Shown here piece by piece: positions 13,201 through 23,010 of a stretch of DNA of 64,000 bases. Source of the stretch: Oxyruncus cristatus (taxonomy: Eukaryota > Chordata > Aves > Passeriformes > Cotingidae); contig VXAY01006082.1 in the NCBI GenBank assembly GCA_013399855.1, forward strand, positions 226,671 through 290,670, read 5' to 3'. The notes beneath the pieces were generated by a model. That model did not search any database. It saw only the letters and a program-made list of their open reading frames with translations, and had not been told where the DNA came from. A program made the position numbers and the translations under genes. The first letter of the stretch is position 1, and the number at the start of each line of letters is the position of its first letter.

Positions 13201-16200
13201 TCCAATCACACAAAAGAAATTTCTGCATCACAAGGTATGGCCTTTTGAGTTTATTATATGAGTACCTGGCTTGGGTATGTTCTTGCTGAGAACTTGCTCT
13301 AAGGAATCAAAAAGGAAAATGAAGTCATCCTAGATAGAACACATTTTCAAATATAAATTATGCATGCACCTAAATGTTGTCATGAATATGATATGGGTCA
13401 GAATACCTAGTTCTGGTAATTCTTGTTAGGCTTTATCCATGTCTCTTATTTATCCCAAAGTATTTCTTTGCTCTTTCTGTCTTTTTGCTGTCTATTGTAT
13501 TTTCACAACCTTACAATGATTGAAATATTTAGCTTCCCAGATTCAATTCTCAGCAAAGAAGTGAGATGCTTTGTCCTGCAAAACTCTCTTCCCACTGCAT
13601 TATGTATTAGAGGTCTGATTGCTGTAGCACTTGTCATTTCAGGAAGTGATTTCTGGAGTAATGGAATGGAGGAAATTCTCACCATTGGTGTATTCCACTT
13701 TTTCCAACATCCCCACATTGACAAATACAGCACCTAGGTAAGAAAGAATTTGAATTTACAGTGCCTCTACCCTGCACTAGTTTCTGTTGTATAATGACCT
13801 ATTCTGTATAATGACCAGTAACTAGTCCTACCGATGAAAATGGGCCTATAGATGTAATTAATTGCTGTTCAGAAATCCAAAACCAACAGGGAGAACTCCT
13901 GGGTTAAGACAAATATCATTAGTGGAAATGCCTAGCCCAGGAAGGAGAGTTCCAGTCTGTGCTTTCAATAACATCTCTCCTGGAGCTTGTTGTCTCAGTC
14001 CTAGCAGACCCCAGGAGCTACAAACTCTGTCTGTCCTGCAGGAGTGTGAATAGTAAAACCTTTATTGTATGGACACTTGTACCCCGTGGTAGCCTACATC
14101 TCTCAGGCTCACATTCCCTTGTATCACAGCAGTTTCTGGTGTACTCAAATTTTCCAGGAATGTTTAAAAGTACCTCATCTTTATGGTAACTGTAACTACT
14201 GTGAAGCTTCAAAATATAAAAAGTTTAGTGTAGAATAACTGCACTAATACCATTAGCATTAATAGCTTAAACCATTTCCATCACAGGGATCCTTACAGTT
14301 TAGATATGCTTCCAAGAGATGTACCACCAGTCCTGTCTGAGTTACCTGAGAGAGACAAGGAGAACATGATTGATCAGTGAGTTTCTCCTCTATTCTGTAC
14401 ACGGTGTGATTGACTGTGTGTTAACCACTTGTATGGATGTGTGTAAACCTGTCTTGAGGGATCCTCAAAAGCAAAAGCACAAAGTCCCTCTTGCGTAAAA
14501 CATACCCTTGTTTTTGTGGGCTAAAAAAATACTTTTAAAAGGTCAATTGTTTGTCATCTTTACTAATTTTTAGTGAGACGGATGGGGCTGAGTTTGAAAT
14601 GATTCTTACTCCGGAGATGGTGAGAGCTGAATTTCCACAGATTGGTGAGGCACTCACAGAAGAAGGTGAAGAGGAATCAGCAAAAGAAGAAAGGTAGGTA
14701 TATTTTTTAATTAGGAGAGAGGAATAAGAAGGAATTTGAAAGCAAGCATCCCCTTCAGAATTGCATAGAAAGTTATACTGAGATGCTGTAGGGGTGCTCC
14801 ATCGCTAGTGGGGTGTAGATCTGGTACTTTGAGCAAATTTGCACTGCAAATGCAGTCTCTGGATTTTACTTCAGAAAGCAGCTGTGAATGTGACACATCG
14901 GCTTGCATGTCTCTGATTTTGGTAATATCAATATGATTTAGCACTTGAGGCAGTTTTTTTGCCTTCTCAGAGATATTCAACATTCTTGAACCACTGACTT
15001 TTGCTTTTCCATGACCCTTTTTGTTAAATACTTATAGAGGAAAGAACCCTTAGAGTTTCTCCCTGGCATGGTGCTTTTTTTCTCATTTTTTTCCAAGGAG
15101 TAGGTCACATTTGCTGTGCTGTCAGAACTTCACAACCACCCCCTGCCAACACACATTGCAGGAGGTAGTATGGGTATGATAAGTGATTGCAGAGCAGCAC
15201 AGGAGAAAGTGCTGAGTTCTAACCCCGTGTTTTCACAGATACCTTGTGGGACTTGGAGCAAGTGCATTGATCTTTCTGTCCAACAGTTGTCCCCTTGCCC
15301 CCTCTTTAAAGTGGTCATGATGTGGCTTAGATGTCAGGATGAGCATAATAACCAGAAACTTTGAGAGCCATCAAGAATATCTCCTTTAATTTTAGAGCGA
15401 AATAATTTGATTGACATTGAAATCCTGTGTAACTGGCAGCCATTGAACTTAAAACCAGTGCTGTGTGTTGTGAGGTCTCTGACAAAACACTTGATTGCTG
15501 TATTGTGATTACTACAGCATTGATTGAAGATAATTTGCTGTAAAAATGTAGGTGTGTCATACTCAGTCCTGTTCTTTACATTTTATGACACTCTGCTTGT
15601 CAGAACATGGAGATTTGGGACAGCTTGTGTAACTAAAGAGTGACCTTTTCCTTCCACAGTAATACAGTGCTGGATGATGCTTCTCCTGGGTAAGTAGTTT
15701 TATAACCATAAGCTTCTTTCTCTTTGAAGTTTTAGATGTTTTCATCAAAACCGAAAATACTTTTCTATATATTAAACAACTCTGGGTATTGATATTTACT
15801 TGTTGAAATCTTCCCTATTATTTTGGCTCTGTAAAGAGGGAAACAAAAATTTCTTAGCAAACAATGAAGTCTCAATCCTTTATGTTGTCACTGGCAGGTT
15901 CTTTGTTGTTATTGTTGGGGTGGTATTTCAATAGATGACAGAGGACGTGTTGCTCCTCTACAGCAGTTTCAGCATTTTATCCTTAAGGCAGATCAATTTT
16001 TCATGTAGATACTCTTGTTCTGGCAACTACAGCATATGTTCCTTCATGGATAAAATGTAAAACTCAGTTTATGTTTACCTCTCAGGTGGTTAACTCTCCT
16101 AACTGGCCAAGCCAGGAGTGAGTGTTCTTACCGCAGTTTAAATGCTTTTCCAGTTCTGCATAAGTAATGGAATTGCCTCTGTGTTCATTATTAAAAAAAA

Positions 16201-16417
16201 GAAATTGTGTGTCTCTTTCTTTGGATTTTTCAGCATTCCTAAGTAGTTTCCCTGGTTATTAGAAATACAAATGATGTTTTAAATTTCTTGCAGAGACATG
16301 CACAACTATCCAGATGGACATTTTCAACCCCAAAACAATGAGCTCGGAGAAAGGATTCAAAAACATGTGGAGACAATGAAGCTGAAAGCACTTAATAAAA
16401 CCCTTATTCTGGGATAA
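1182..16417 (+). CDS. CFAP221: CFAP221 (PCDP1), cilia and flagella associated protein 221, 3' part of gene
   Basis: Nineteen exons splice in frame into 712 codons plus stop, corresponding to all but the N-terminal part of vertebrate CFAP221 (about 840 residues in human). Recognised stretches include [15 protein letters not shown] and FTGTSTP in the N-terminal Ig-like/ASH-type region, [59 protein letters not shown], and NPAPGLVP followed by HPKYTFTKE. From the known family, CFAP221/FAP221 binds calmodulin in a Ca2+-dependent way and sits in the C1d projection of the axonemal central pair, where it influences ciliary beating; loss in mouse causes primary ciliary dyskinesia. Every junction is GT-AG, phases agree throughout, and there is no frameshift or internal stop. 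The gene therefore looks functional. Exon 13 carries a 9-residue triplication. The 5' exons and promoter are outside the window, so regulation cannot be judged. Confidence 0.95.
1687..1750 (-). mobile_element. CR1 LINE 3' end fragment
   Basis: It begins with the reverse complement of the CR1 terminus (AGAATCATAGAAT) followed by TTTAGGTTGGAAAAGACCT. Only about 60 bases of the element's 3' end remain, in minus orientation inside a CFAP221 intron. Confidence 0.85.
2448..2607 (+). CDS. CFAP221: CFAP221 in-window exon 2
   Basis: It encodes [20 protein letters not shown] through [11 protein letters not shown], the last strands of the Ig-like/ASH-type region. The donor must be AT|GTAGGT at 2607/2608, because reading on would meet TAG in frame. 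The exon ends two bases into a codon. Confidence 0.93.
3113..3236 (+). CDS. CFAP221: CFAP221 in-window exon 3
   Basis: It starts with one base completing Met, then [14 protein letters not shown], and ends PIQKVK. Two donors lie 6 bases apart (after 3230 and after 3236). The second is chosen because human CFAP221 reads QKVKEIEYQ across this junction. This segment is poorly conserved compared with its neighbours. Confidence 0.85.
3323..3434 (+). CDS. CFAP221: CFAP221 in-window exon 4
   Basis: It reads [20 protein letters not shown] through [11 protein letters not shown] and one further base. This is one of the best-conserved blocks of the family. The donor is G|GTAAAG. Confidence 0.95.
3656..3764 (+). 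CDS. CFAP221: CFAP221 in-window exon 5
   Basis: It completes a Val codon, then reads [20 protein letters not shown] and a charged, probably helical segment ending NHLK. The Trp codon is split across the GTAAGT donor. Confidence 0.94.
4138..4282 (+). mobile_element. CR1 LINE 3' end fragment
   Basis: Typical CR1 tail in plus orientation: GTGTTCAAAAAACATG, then GATCTTAGAGGTCTTTTCC and a terminal ATGATTCTATAATTCT. It lies in the intron after CFAP221 in-window exon 5. Confidence 0.9.
4478..4565 (+). CDS. CFAP221: CFAP221 in-window exon 6
   Basis: It completes Trp, then reads [17 protein letters not shown] followed by a strongly charged [10 protein letters not shown] stretch that looks helical. 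It ends in phase 0 at AAG|GTTAGT. Confidence 0.94.
5645..5734 (+). CDS. CFAP221: CFAP221 in-window exon 7
   Basis: Thirty codons reading [19 protein letters not shown] and ending TQHVGQ. The RGDPI-EFQR motif is shared with the mammalian protein. Both borders are phase 0. Confidence 0.94.
5743..5782. repeat. 20-bp tandem duplication
   Basis: Two adjacent 20-base copies beginning ATATGTTATTAT, differing at a few bases near their ends. They lie just inside the intron after CFAP221 in-window exon 7. Probably a neutral local duplication. Confidence 0.8.
6602..6697 (+). CDS. CFAP221: CFAP221 in-window exon 8
   Basis: Thirty-two codons: [20 protein letters not shown] through RKFQQAAYK. They match the human HPTFDPLINNTW...KRFQQAARK region. 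The basic, amphipathic helix continues into the next exon and is the sort of segment that could bind calmodulin; that assignment is inference. Confidence 0.93.
7891..7981 (+). CDS. CFAP221: CFAP221 in-window exon 9
   Basis: It reads [20 protein letters not shown] and ends GSVS plus one base. The basic-hydrophobic start resembles human VMIQGRLFNML and may extend a calmodulin-binding-type helix. The tail is diverged. Confidence 0.9.
8130..8427 (-). mobile_element. CR1 LINE 3' end fragment, about 300 bases
   Basis: The sequence starts GAATCATAGGATCATGG and continues through GGAAGGGACCTTTAAAGGTC to the reverse-complemented CR1 3' untranslated and ORF2-end region (GGGCAACCTGTGCCAG). It is inserted in minus orientation in the intron before CFAP221 in-window exon 10. 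Confidence 0.92.
8550..8686 (+). mobile_element. CR1 LINE 3' end fragment, opposite orientation to its neighbour
   Basis: The plus-orientation CR1 tail contains AAGGTCAGGTTGGATGGGGC, GATGTCCCTGCCC and GGTTGGACTAGGTGATCTTT. It lies about 120 bases downstream of the minus-strand copy and shares the same part of the element with it. Confidence 0.88.
9545..9672 (+). CDS. CFAP221: CFAP221 in-window exon 10
   Basis: It begins [17 protein letters not shown] and ends [17 protein letters not shown]. The LPFEFP core aligns with human LPFAFP, while the first half is little conserved and shorter than in human. Splice phases fit both neighbours. Confidence 0.9.
10057..10137 (+). CDS. CFAP221: CFAP221 in-window exon 11
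   Basis: Twenty-seven codons: [17 protein letters not shown] through PYYDLK. APD-LGLVPI is a family hallmark. Both borders are phase 0. Confidence 0.95.
11140..11247 (+). CDS. CFAP221: CFAP221 in-window exon 12
   Basis: Thirty-six codons: [20 protein letters not shown] through RPLRQGAQ. It aligns with human VPQLYKIKRYQPFSVHKSST and on to ALKQGAEDE. Both borders are phase 0. Confidence 0.95.
11390..11620 (+). CDS. CFAP221: CFAP221 in-window exon 13, with 9-residue triplication
   Basis: Seventy-seven codons, from [18 protein letters not shown] to [10 protein letters not shown]. Its middle holds three back-to-back 9-residue units beginning DFHKLSP, DFYKPYS and DFYKPSP. The C-terminal part (PRAL...NPLRIF) aligns with human PEAL...DPLYVF; the repeat part does not align with human. 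Confidence 0.92.
11453..11533 (+). repeat. Coding 27-bp x 3 tandem repeat in CFAP221 exon 13
   Basis: Three consecutive 27-base units each encode nine residues on the pattern D-F-[HY]-K-x-x-[PS]-[GE]-[EK]. The second and third units are nearly identical at the DNA level at their start (GATTTTTACAAACC); the first is more diverged. Because the unit is a multiple of three, copy-number change would keep the frame. Confidence 0.9.
13076..13234 (+). CDS. CFAP221: CFAP221 in-window exon 14
   Basis: Fifty-three codons: [20 protein letters not shown] through [24 protein letters not shown]. This is the most strongly conserved block in the C-terminal half; human reads NPNPGLFAVMHPLTYAET and then HPKYKFTKE. 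Both borders are phase 0. Confidence 0.96.
13643..13737 (+). CDS. CFAP221: CFAP221 in-window exon 15
   Basis: It reads [20 protein letters not shown] and ends NTAP with two bases of an Arg codon. It aligns with human DIIPGIMHWKSFQSLVLSSL. Confidence 0.93.
14287..14376 (+). CDS. CFAP221: CFAP221 in-window exon 16
   Basis: It completes Arg, then reads [20 protein letters not shown] and ERDKENMID with a split His codon. Conservation with mammals is low, but the phases match on both sides. Confidence 0.88.
14574..14693 (+). CDS. CFAP221: CFAP221 in-window exon 17
   Basis: It reads [16 protein letters not shown] and an acidic tail [16 protein letters not shown] matches human EFAFEM, and the acidic run resembles the human ENEEEEP stretch. 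It ends two bases into a Ser codon. Confidence 0.9.
15660..15689 (+). CDS. CFAP221: CFAP221 in-window exon 18 (30-base micro-exon)
   Basis: It completes Ser, then reads NTVLDDASP and two bases of Gly. It is flanked by CTTCCACAG and GTAAGT. It is accepted because its phases join exons 17 and 19 perfectly. Skipping it also preserves the frame, because 30 is a multiple of three, so optional use is possible. Confidence 0.75.
16294..16417 (+). CDS. CFAP221: CFAP221 in-window exon 19, terminal, with stop
   Basis: It encodes [20 protein letters not shown] through [11 protein letters not shown] and stops at TAA (16415-16417). This end is little conserved in mammals, but the splice phase, the open frame and the downstream poly(A) signal support it. 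Confidence 0.88.
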
Positions 16418-16745
16418 AAGTAATTTTCCAAAGTCCATGGCTTGGCACTACTTATCCTGTTAATGTACACAGCCTTCTAAATCCCAGCTACATTTACTTT
16501 TGATCAGTGAGGTCAGCAACTTCTTATGCAGAGAGAAGAGAACTACCAGTAATGCCACCTCTGTCAAGGACTCTCACTGTGCCCATTACACCAAACACAA
16601 TAATTACCCCAGTGAGAAACCTCAGCGTTGTACCTGTTCATTTTGTTCTGGTGTGAAGGACCAGAAAACCTCAGTACTAAGATGTAATTTTGGTAATGAA
16701 TTTACAGCCCACTGTTTTCAAATAAAATGTGAAAGGACCTCATGA
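16418..16745 (+). other. CFAP221: CFAP221 3' untranslated region
   Basis: The segment runs from the stop codon to an expected cleavage site 15-25 bases after the AATAAA at 16721. The cleavage position is inferred; the T-rich run at about 16762-16780 would serve as the downstream element. Confidence 0.65.
16721..16726 (+). terminator. Poly(A) signal AATAAA of CFAP221
   Basis: A canonical AATAAA lies 304 bases after the stop codon and is followed by TTTGTTTGG plus a T run, a typical GU/U-rich downstream element. Another AATAAA at 16394 lies inside the coding end and is less likely to be used. Confidence 0.75.
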
Positions 16746-18599
16746 CCAAATTCTTCTGAATTTGTTTGGTTTTTTTTTAGTTATGACCTGTCCTTGAATT
16801 TTTGCAGGTAAGTTGCTAAATCTCAGGCTTGACTGTAAACCATACACTCGAGATTTTTAACAAAAGGGAAGACTTGAACACCATTAGTGTCCGCCAAGAC
16901 AATGTCCAAGCAAGCCTCATTAACTGTTCGGGGGTTTCATTCAGTGCACAGCTCTTGGCCAAAGGCTTATGAATGAATTGCATAGACTTGTGAGAAACCT
17001 GTAATGCTCAGGGTGTATTCCCTAGGAAAGGAGATTTCTCAGCACATCACCTTGCAGCTGTCAACTTACTTTTTTGTGGGAAAGCTGGGCGTCAGACAAG
17101 ATTGGTTTTATCCATGGTGAATTGGTTGCTCGTCTTGAAGACTGGTCCAGGCTATTTGTGCTGAGAAGCACATTCTTCTATCCTGAAAGGAATGGAAATT
17201 GCAGCAATACACACTATGTTCCTAGAAGCCATACCTCTTTTCAGGCATACTTAAAACCTCTAGGAAAAGAGAAGGATCAATGTAGGCAAGCTGTAAAAAG
17301 CCCAGGAAGATAGAAAATTAAAAAATAGGCTGGAAAAGCTGCAGGATAGCCTGTATTATGCTAGCTACGTGATATCTCTGCTCCCTTCAAAGAAATAAAA
17401 AGCTGGAAAGTTTCTGCTAACTGACTAATTGGCAAGACATTGTTCAGAACAAATCTGCAGATTTCTCTGACTACAAACAGTTGCTTGAACTTGTACACAT
17501 GGCCATTTTCTCCTGCAAGTCCTGAGGAAAGCAATTGATCTTTTAAGAGATGAGCTAAGAGTTGTGCGTGTTTCTTAACATGACCATGACAAAAACGTTC
17601 TCACAGTTTACAGTGAAAACATTCACAGTTCACAATTCATAGTTTAGGTAAATCAAGCATAGATAATTCTTAGGAACTGGTTTCTATCACCTAAATATCT
17701 AATCTAGTCTAGTAAAGAAGAAATAAGTGTTCAGAAACAGTGGTGATCAACTGAAGTTAATCTCTTTTTGTTACAGCAGTATTGTCTTTCCTCCCTTTTC
17801 CAGAGCAGTTTCCTGGTCACCCCAGTGGAAATTATCCATGCTCCTCCATTCTTCAGTGGAAGACACCAGCCTTCAAAGGAATGAACCTCCTTTCTATTGA
17901 AGTGATCCTCTTTTCTCTGCCTCAACACTTTTATGGGCCAGGTTTCAGCATGTAGAAAAGATAAGAAAAACTATTACCTTGCACTAAAATGTTCCTAAAA
18001 TTCAAAGATGCTGTTGGTAATGCACAGACCTCTGTGCATTTTATCCCTCCAGGATATCTCATAATAAAATGCTGGCTCTTCCAGAGGTAAATAAGCTCTC
18101 AGAGGCAATCCAAGAACATGAGATGTGGCTAAATAATTTGAAGTCTTAGGTTTTCATGAGACTTCTTAAGTCAACCCCTGGTTGACTACTGAACACTTTC
18201 AGAAACGGGACATAAATCATAAGAATTAGAACCTGCAATTGGTTTTTCACAGTTCCGTGTTCAGTGTTTGATGAAAAGGACTGAAGTATTACAGAAAGTT
18301 AATCGGAATAAAAAGAAATTATTTTGTGGAAAATGTGCCTTTGGTAGCATTACCCAGTGGACCAGAGTATTTCTGATAGTTATTTTTGTCTGGATTGTAA
18401 TTTCTAATGTGCTTAACCAGGACATTAATGTTGGAGAACGTTTTTATGTATAAAAGATGTGTACAGTTTTGCCTAACAGACTTGTTAACAAACACTCAGT
18501 TGCTTACAGGGCCTTCTAAAAGGATCATTTAGTGGGATTCAATACCAATTGTGTGAAATGTCAACATTCAACATCAGCTCTATTTAAAAGAGCATTAGT

Positions 18600-19300
18600 G
18601 CAAACTCTAGCCTTAGGCTATGTTTTTATAAACTGTGGAACCGTTTATAAACTGTGGAACGGTTTATAAACAGTTTATTAAGATGTCTTTTAATGAGCTT
18701 TCTTATGCCTCTCTTAAACCTCCAAATCACTTTCTTTTGAATGTGCAGATTGAGTTCACATACAGTTTGCAAACTAAGATCAATTAATATATATATACGT
18801 AGCCAAATTTCCGTACATTCTAATGTTAATTTGTGGATTACTTCATTTTGGGAATCAAAGGGCTGTGCTCTTACTGATGTAAGGGGGAAGGTAAGAATGT
18901 GTAAATTAATGTGCAGAAGTTTATTTCCATTCACTGCAAGTAAAATTGCTGCTGTTTCCCTTGTTTGGAAAGGATTAATTGGCTAAATGACAATGCAACT
19001 GTTTTACCAATTAAGATATATCCATCTTGCCTAAAAAAGCCTGTCCTATTAGCAAGGTTAATAAACACTGACTCACTCTTTAGCTTTTCTCCCTTCTATT
19101 ACATAAATGAGCATTAACCTCTAAATCAAATAAAAGGTCCATTTTAAAAATTAAGAAAATGTTAATGTGGAAATGATCTATGAGCTTAAGTGCTCAGTAA
19201 CTGGGTTATTAATCTCACTTACTGTTCCATGATGAGAGAAAATCCATCAGGATCTTTAAAATGTAAATTAATTGTATTTTATAAGAAGGCTGGGAGAAAA
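18600..19300. promoter_or_regulatory. TAAT-rich stretch, possible homeodomain-bound enhancer (speculative)
   Basis: This AT-rich block has many TAAT/ATTA cores (for example TTAATGAGC, GTTAATTTG, GGATTAATTGGC, CCAATTAAG) and no recognisable repeat. Such density is typical of conserved developmental enhancers but also arises by chance in AT-rich DNA. No conservation data are available here. Confidence 0.2.
18625..18674. repeat. 19-bp tandem repeat, two and a half copies
   Basis: Units read TTTATAAACTGTGGAACCG, then TTTATAAACTGTGGAACGG, then a truncated TTTATAAACAGT. The CCG/CGG difference at the unit ends and the partial symmetry of TTTATAAA make the array partly self-complementary. Confidence 0.85.
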
Positions 19301-22300
19301 ACAGCAGTGCGTGTCTGATGTAAAGAAAGGGGTGAAATTATATCTTTGGCTCGTAAGAATAGTTTAATGAATCCCAAACTAAAGAAATCTTGTTACCTTT
19401 GGATTTGTAATGCAAGGTTCAGTTATCCCAAGCTCTGTTTGAAGTTTTTTTGTCTGGGCATTTATTTGGTCTTTCTTCTGCGCAGGTTTTCTTCTGTCTC
19501 TGCTCACACTGAGTCCTTTGCCTTATTGAAACACCGTGGACCCTTCTCTCCAGGTGTTTCACCATGGAGGATTTTAGCTCTTGCTGAGACCTCTCCTGCT
19601 GTTTCAGTTCAGTTGGAAATAGCCAGCAGGTTTAGAATTTATTGGGTGAGATATATGTAAATGGTGTAATTTCCATAGAAAGCTGGAGAATAAGGACTTC
19701 TCTGTGTCCTCATGTGGATAAATTTCTTTGTAAATGTGTCTGTGAAGTGCTGCTCTGCAATCTGTAAATGCATTGTTTGTATGTTCCTGTAGAGACACAA
19801 ACAGCTGATGTGCTGAGGGCTTCTATGACCTTTGAAAACCTCAGCTGTCACTGATGTACCTAGGTTTTTCACAGAAGATATTTTAAGGCAAAATTGGTTT
19901 AAAAATTGGGTTTTTTCTCCTCTGTTTTCTGCTTCTCCTGCTGTCAGTCTGTGCACAGAGTACCAACACTGGTTGCATGGAGTCCTCTTCTTTAAGCAGT
20001 TGCAGCTTGAAGACAACTTTCTCAAAATTTTTGTGGGTCTCTGGGGTTTTTTTTTGGTTTGTTTTTCTTTCCTGAAATGTAATAAGCCTTCAGAGAGGAA
20101 TTCTAAGCAGTAAGTAGTGTTTACAACTGTTTGGCACAGAGTCAGCTCTTCCAGCCTGAGCCGCCTCTTCGGCTTCCTCGAGCTCTGCCTGCTGCCAGAG
20201 GGTGGTCAGTGGTAGCTGCTTTGGAGTAGGGCCTGGAGAGCCATCAGGAGTAACAATGCTACAGTTCCTCTCTGGACCTTGTGGTTTGGGGTATTGTCAA
20301 TAGCAGGGTCTCTGAGATACTCAGAAGAGACCTCCTGTTATTCCCAGAAATGCTATCCCATTCATACTGCTCCCACAGACTGAAGGACTTGATCCAAAGT
20401 GTCTTGTGATTCTTCATTTCTATGGACCTCCCAAGTAATATGTCCTTTCTTCACTGCTGGAATTTGTTGGAAGTCTCCCATAAATACTGCAGTTCTGAGC
20501 TGCCCTTTCACTGGCTATGTCCCTCTGTGTCCTTCAAGAAAGCTGAATTCATCAAAAACAGAAGCAGTGCAATATCATGGCAATACTTCAAGCCCAAAAA
20601 GAAGATCCAGCAATAACATGATTTGGCCAAAAAAAGCCAAGCACATCTGACAGGGCTGTCTTATGCCACTTAACACCTGCAGAAGGTAATTGGTCGTGAG
20701 GGACCTGCCAGATTCTGTCTGTATGACCACAGCAGGAACTTGAAAATTAAATCAAGCAGCTCCTGAAAAACTCCAGGTGATTTCAGAACACCTGCAGGAA
20801 GTATTTTTCCAAAGCAGTGGTACATCAGAAAACATCTTCTGATGAGCTGCACGCTTGTGCCAGGCACCATTTAGTTCCAGCACATTCATGTTTTACCATC
20901 CAAAGGTTAAACTGAGTTTAAGTGAGTGAGGGCTTTCCATGGTGAGGAGCAATAGCATGTCCTTCTGCCTTTAAAGAAATAAAATTTCCAGTCCAGCATG
21001 CAATCCTATGGTTATCTGAGCACGTTTTTAAATGGTTACATCTTTTCCTGATGTTTCTAACTACTTCAGTCAGTTTCTATGAGTTTTTAATTGCACAAGA
21101 GACTGAGTTAATAGTGCATTATTTTTAATCAGTTCATTTTATCTGGCTTCAGAATTCTGAACCAAATTATCACCATCACCAAGTAATTACTGGTTTATAA
21201 TAATTTCACAGTGTGGAGTCTCCAGTAATCCAATCTGCATTGCCTACAAAACAACACTGCGCTGTGTCACCTCAGGGATATTGGCTGTGTGTGTTGCTGG
21301 CTGAGTTTCAGAGCACCAGATGAAGGTTTATTTCCCTTGAGTTTGGATTTGCATGATTAGCTCTCTGTATGTTACCCTGAGAATGGACATCAAGTACCAA
21401 GAGAGAATTGCTTTGAAACGATTCTCTTTTTGCTTCCCTTCCTCTGAAGCACCTTTCCCTGCAGGCAGCATCACATTTCAACCTACTTGGTACTTCTGGT
21501 GACACAGCAGGCACAGATGTCCCAGTGCAGGTACTGTCAGAAATCACAGTCATCTTATATATTGGTACAGGAAAGCTCAGGATGCTGCGAAGTGTTGATG
21601 AACTATGTCCTCCACCAGAGCTGGTAGCCAAAAGCTTCTGATTCCTCATGTGGGATAAAGACCAGAGAATCTCAAATTGTGGAAGTTCAGTTCTTCATGG
21701 TAATAACTCCTCCATTTCAATGAAAGAAGTGTTTCCATCCATGGAAATTTGTAGTAGCTGTTCAGTAGCACTGTAGAACAGCTGACAGGGAGCAAAGGAG
21801 CTGTGTCTGCTATGAAAGCAGTACCCACCTTGATCTCTCCAGCTGCTTGTATGCACCCTTCCTCAATGGATCCTTCCTCCTGGAATACAATGAGGATCCT
21901 ACTGATGAGCTGTCTTTCAAACCTGCCTTCCAGAGAAACAGTGCTGGGGTCCTGGTCTGGTGAGGGTTCCCTGTCCGCAGTCTTCCCTTTTAATCTGCAC
22001 CACTGGAAATACTGGTTTATGGAACCAGGGGGATTTCAGTGCAATTCCCAGTGCATCACCCATCATTTTACTCTCAGTCAAATTAGTATAGTCACATTCT
22101 TGCCTTGCTAAAAGCAGATGATAGAGAAGCTGTGAGCTTCTCTTCATGGTACTGACAGAAGCATTCACACTCTTGCTGGGAGGAGCAACTCAAGCTAAAC
22201 TGGACAGTTTCAATCCTGGTAGTAAAAAAGACAGGCTTTAGTGCAGACTGGTCACTGACAGCAGTGACACCAGCACCCATGGAGGCTCATGGAGCTCATT

Positions 22301-22874
22301 TAAATCAACCTTAATTAAACCTAGCGTGGACAGCTTTTTTGTGCTGCAGTCAGACCTCCCACCTAAGAAGAGACATGCTAGAATACTCCTGCATTTTAGA
22401 GTGCAATGCTACTTCTTCAGAATTAAAAGTGAGCAGTGGATAAAAATGACATACGAAACGAGTGACCCTGATGACTCGATTAACCAGCAGGAAAAAGAGT
22501 AGAAATGTGAAAGAGCACCCCTGGGTATCAGCATGAAGCTTTAGCTGATGCAAACTGATCCAGCCCTCTCTTGAGAACACATAGATTTTTGCTGTATTGC
22601 TTGTAGCTCATATTTGGGAAGTGTGGCAAGAAGAGGTTCATATGATTTAAGTATTAGGAATGAGTGTCAAAAGGCAAAACTGCTGGCCAGATCTTAGCCA
22701 GTATGCTCAGTAATGGCAAATGCAGACATTTAATGCTCAAGACAGATCTCCAAAATGTCTGAATTATTTTTAACCAATCTGCTTTTCTTTCTCTTTTACT
22801 TCTGGTTTCTGAGCTGCAGGTTATGTTTAAGTCCATTTTCAAGCCTTTTTTTGAAATTATCAAAGCTAGAGTCT

Positions 22875-23010
22875 TAATTTCAAATATATTAAATTAAAAT
22901 TTTAATATATATATTTANNNNNNNNNNNNNNNNNNNNNNNNNNNNNNNNNNNNNNNNNNNNNNNNNNNNNNNNNNNNNNTATATATATTTAATATATACA
23001 TTAAAAATAA
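22875..23010. repeat. AT dinucleotide tract interrupted by assembly gap
   Basis: Both sides of the gap consist of TA/TTAA repeats (AAATTAAAATTTTAATATAT on the left, TATATATATTTAATATA on the right). The missing bases are therefore probably more of the same tract. Confidence 0.8.
22918..22979. other. Assembly gap, 62 N
   Basis: A run of 62 undetermined bases. The odd length suggests an estimated size rather than a fixed placeholder. It lies in the only AT dinucleotide tract of the intergenic region. Confidence 0.98.

Larger units (their letters stand above)
1286..16293 (+). other. CFAP221: Introns of CFAP221 between the listed exons
   Basis: Eighteen introns of roughly 90 to 1560 bases, all GT-AG. 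Apart from the CR1 fragments and small repeats listed separately I see no exon, RNA gene or conserved-looking element in them. The longest is the one before exon 10 (7982-9544), which contains two CR1 pieces. The one before exon 14 (11621-13075) has a GC-richer middle with several chance open frames. Confidence 0.7.
16760..22917. other. Intergenic, no gene seen; AT-rich
   Basis: No exon-like or RNA-gene structure could be supported. The longest open frames (about 130 codons or fewer) lack splice context and resemblance to any family I know. Content includes the 19-bp tandem repeat at 18625, a TAAT-rich stretch at about 18600-19300, and a TA microsatellite near 18787. Confidence 0.6.
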
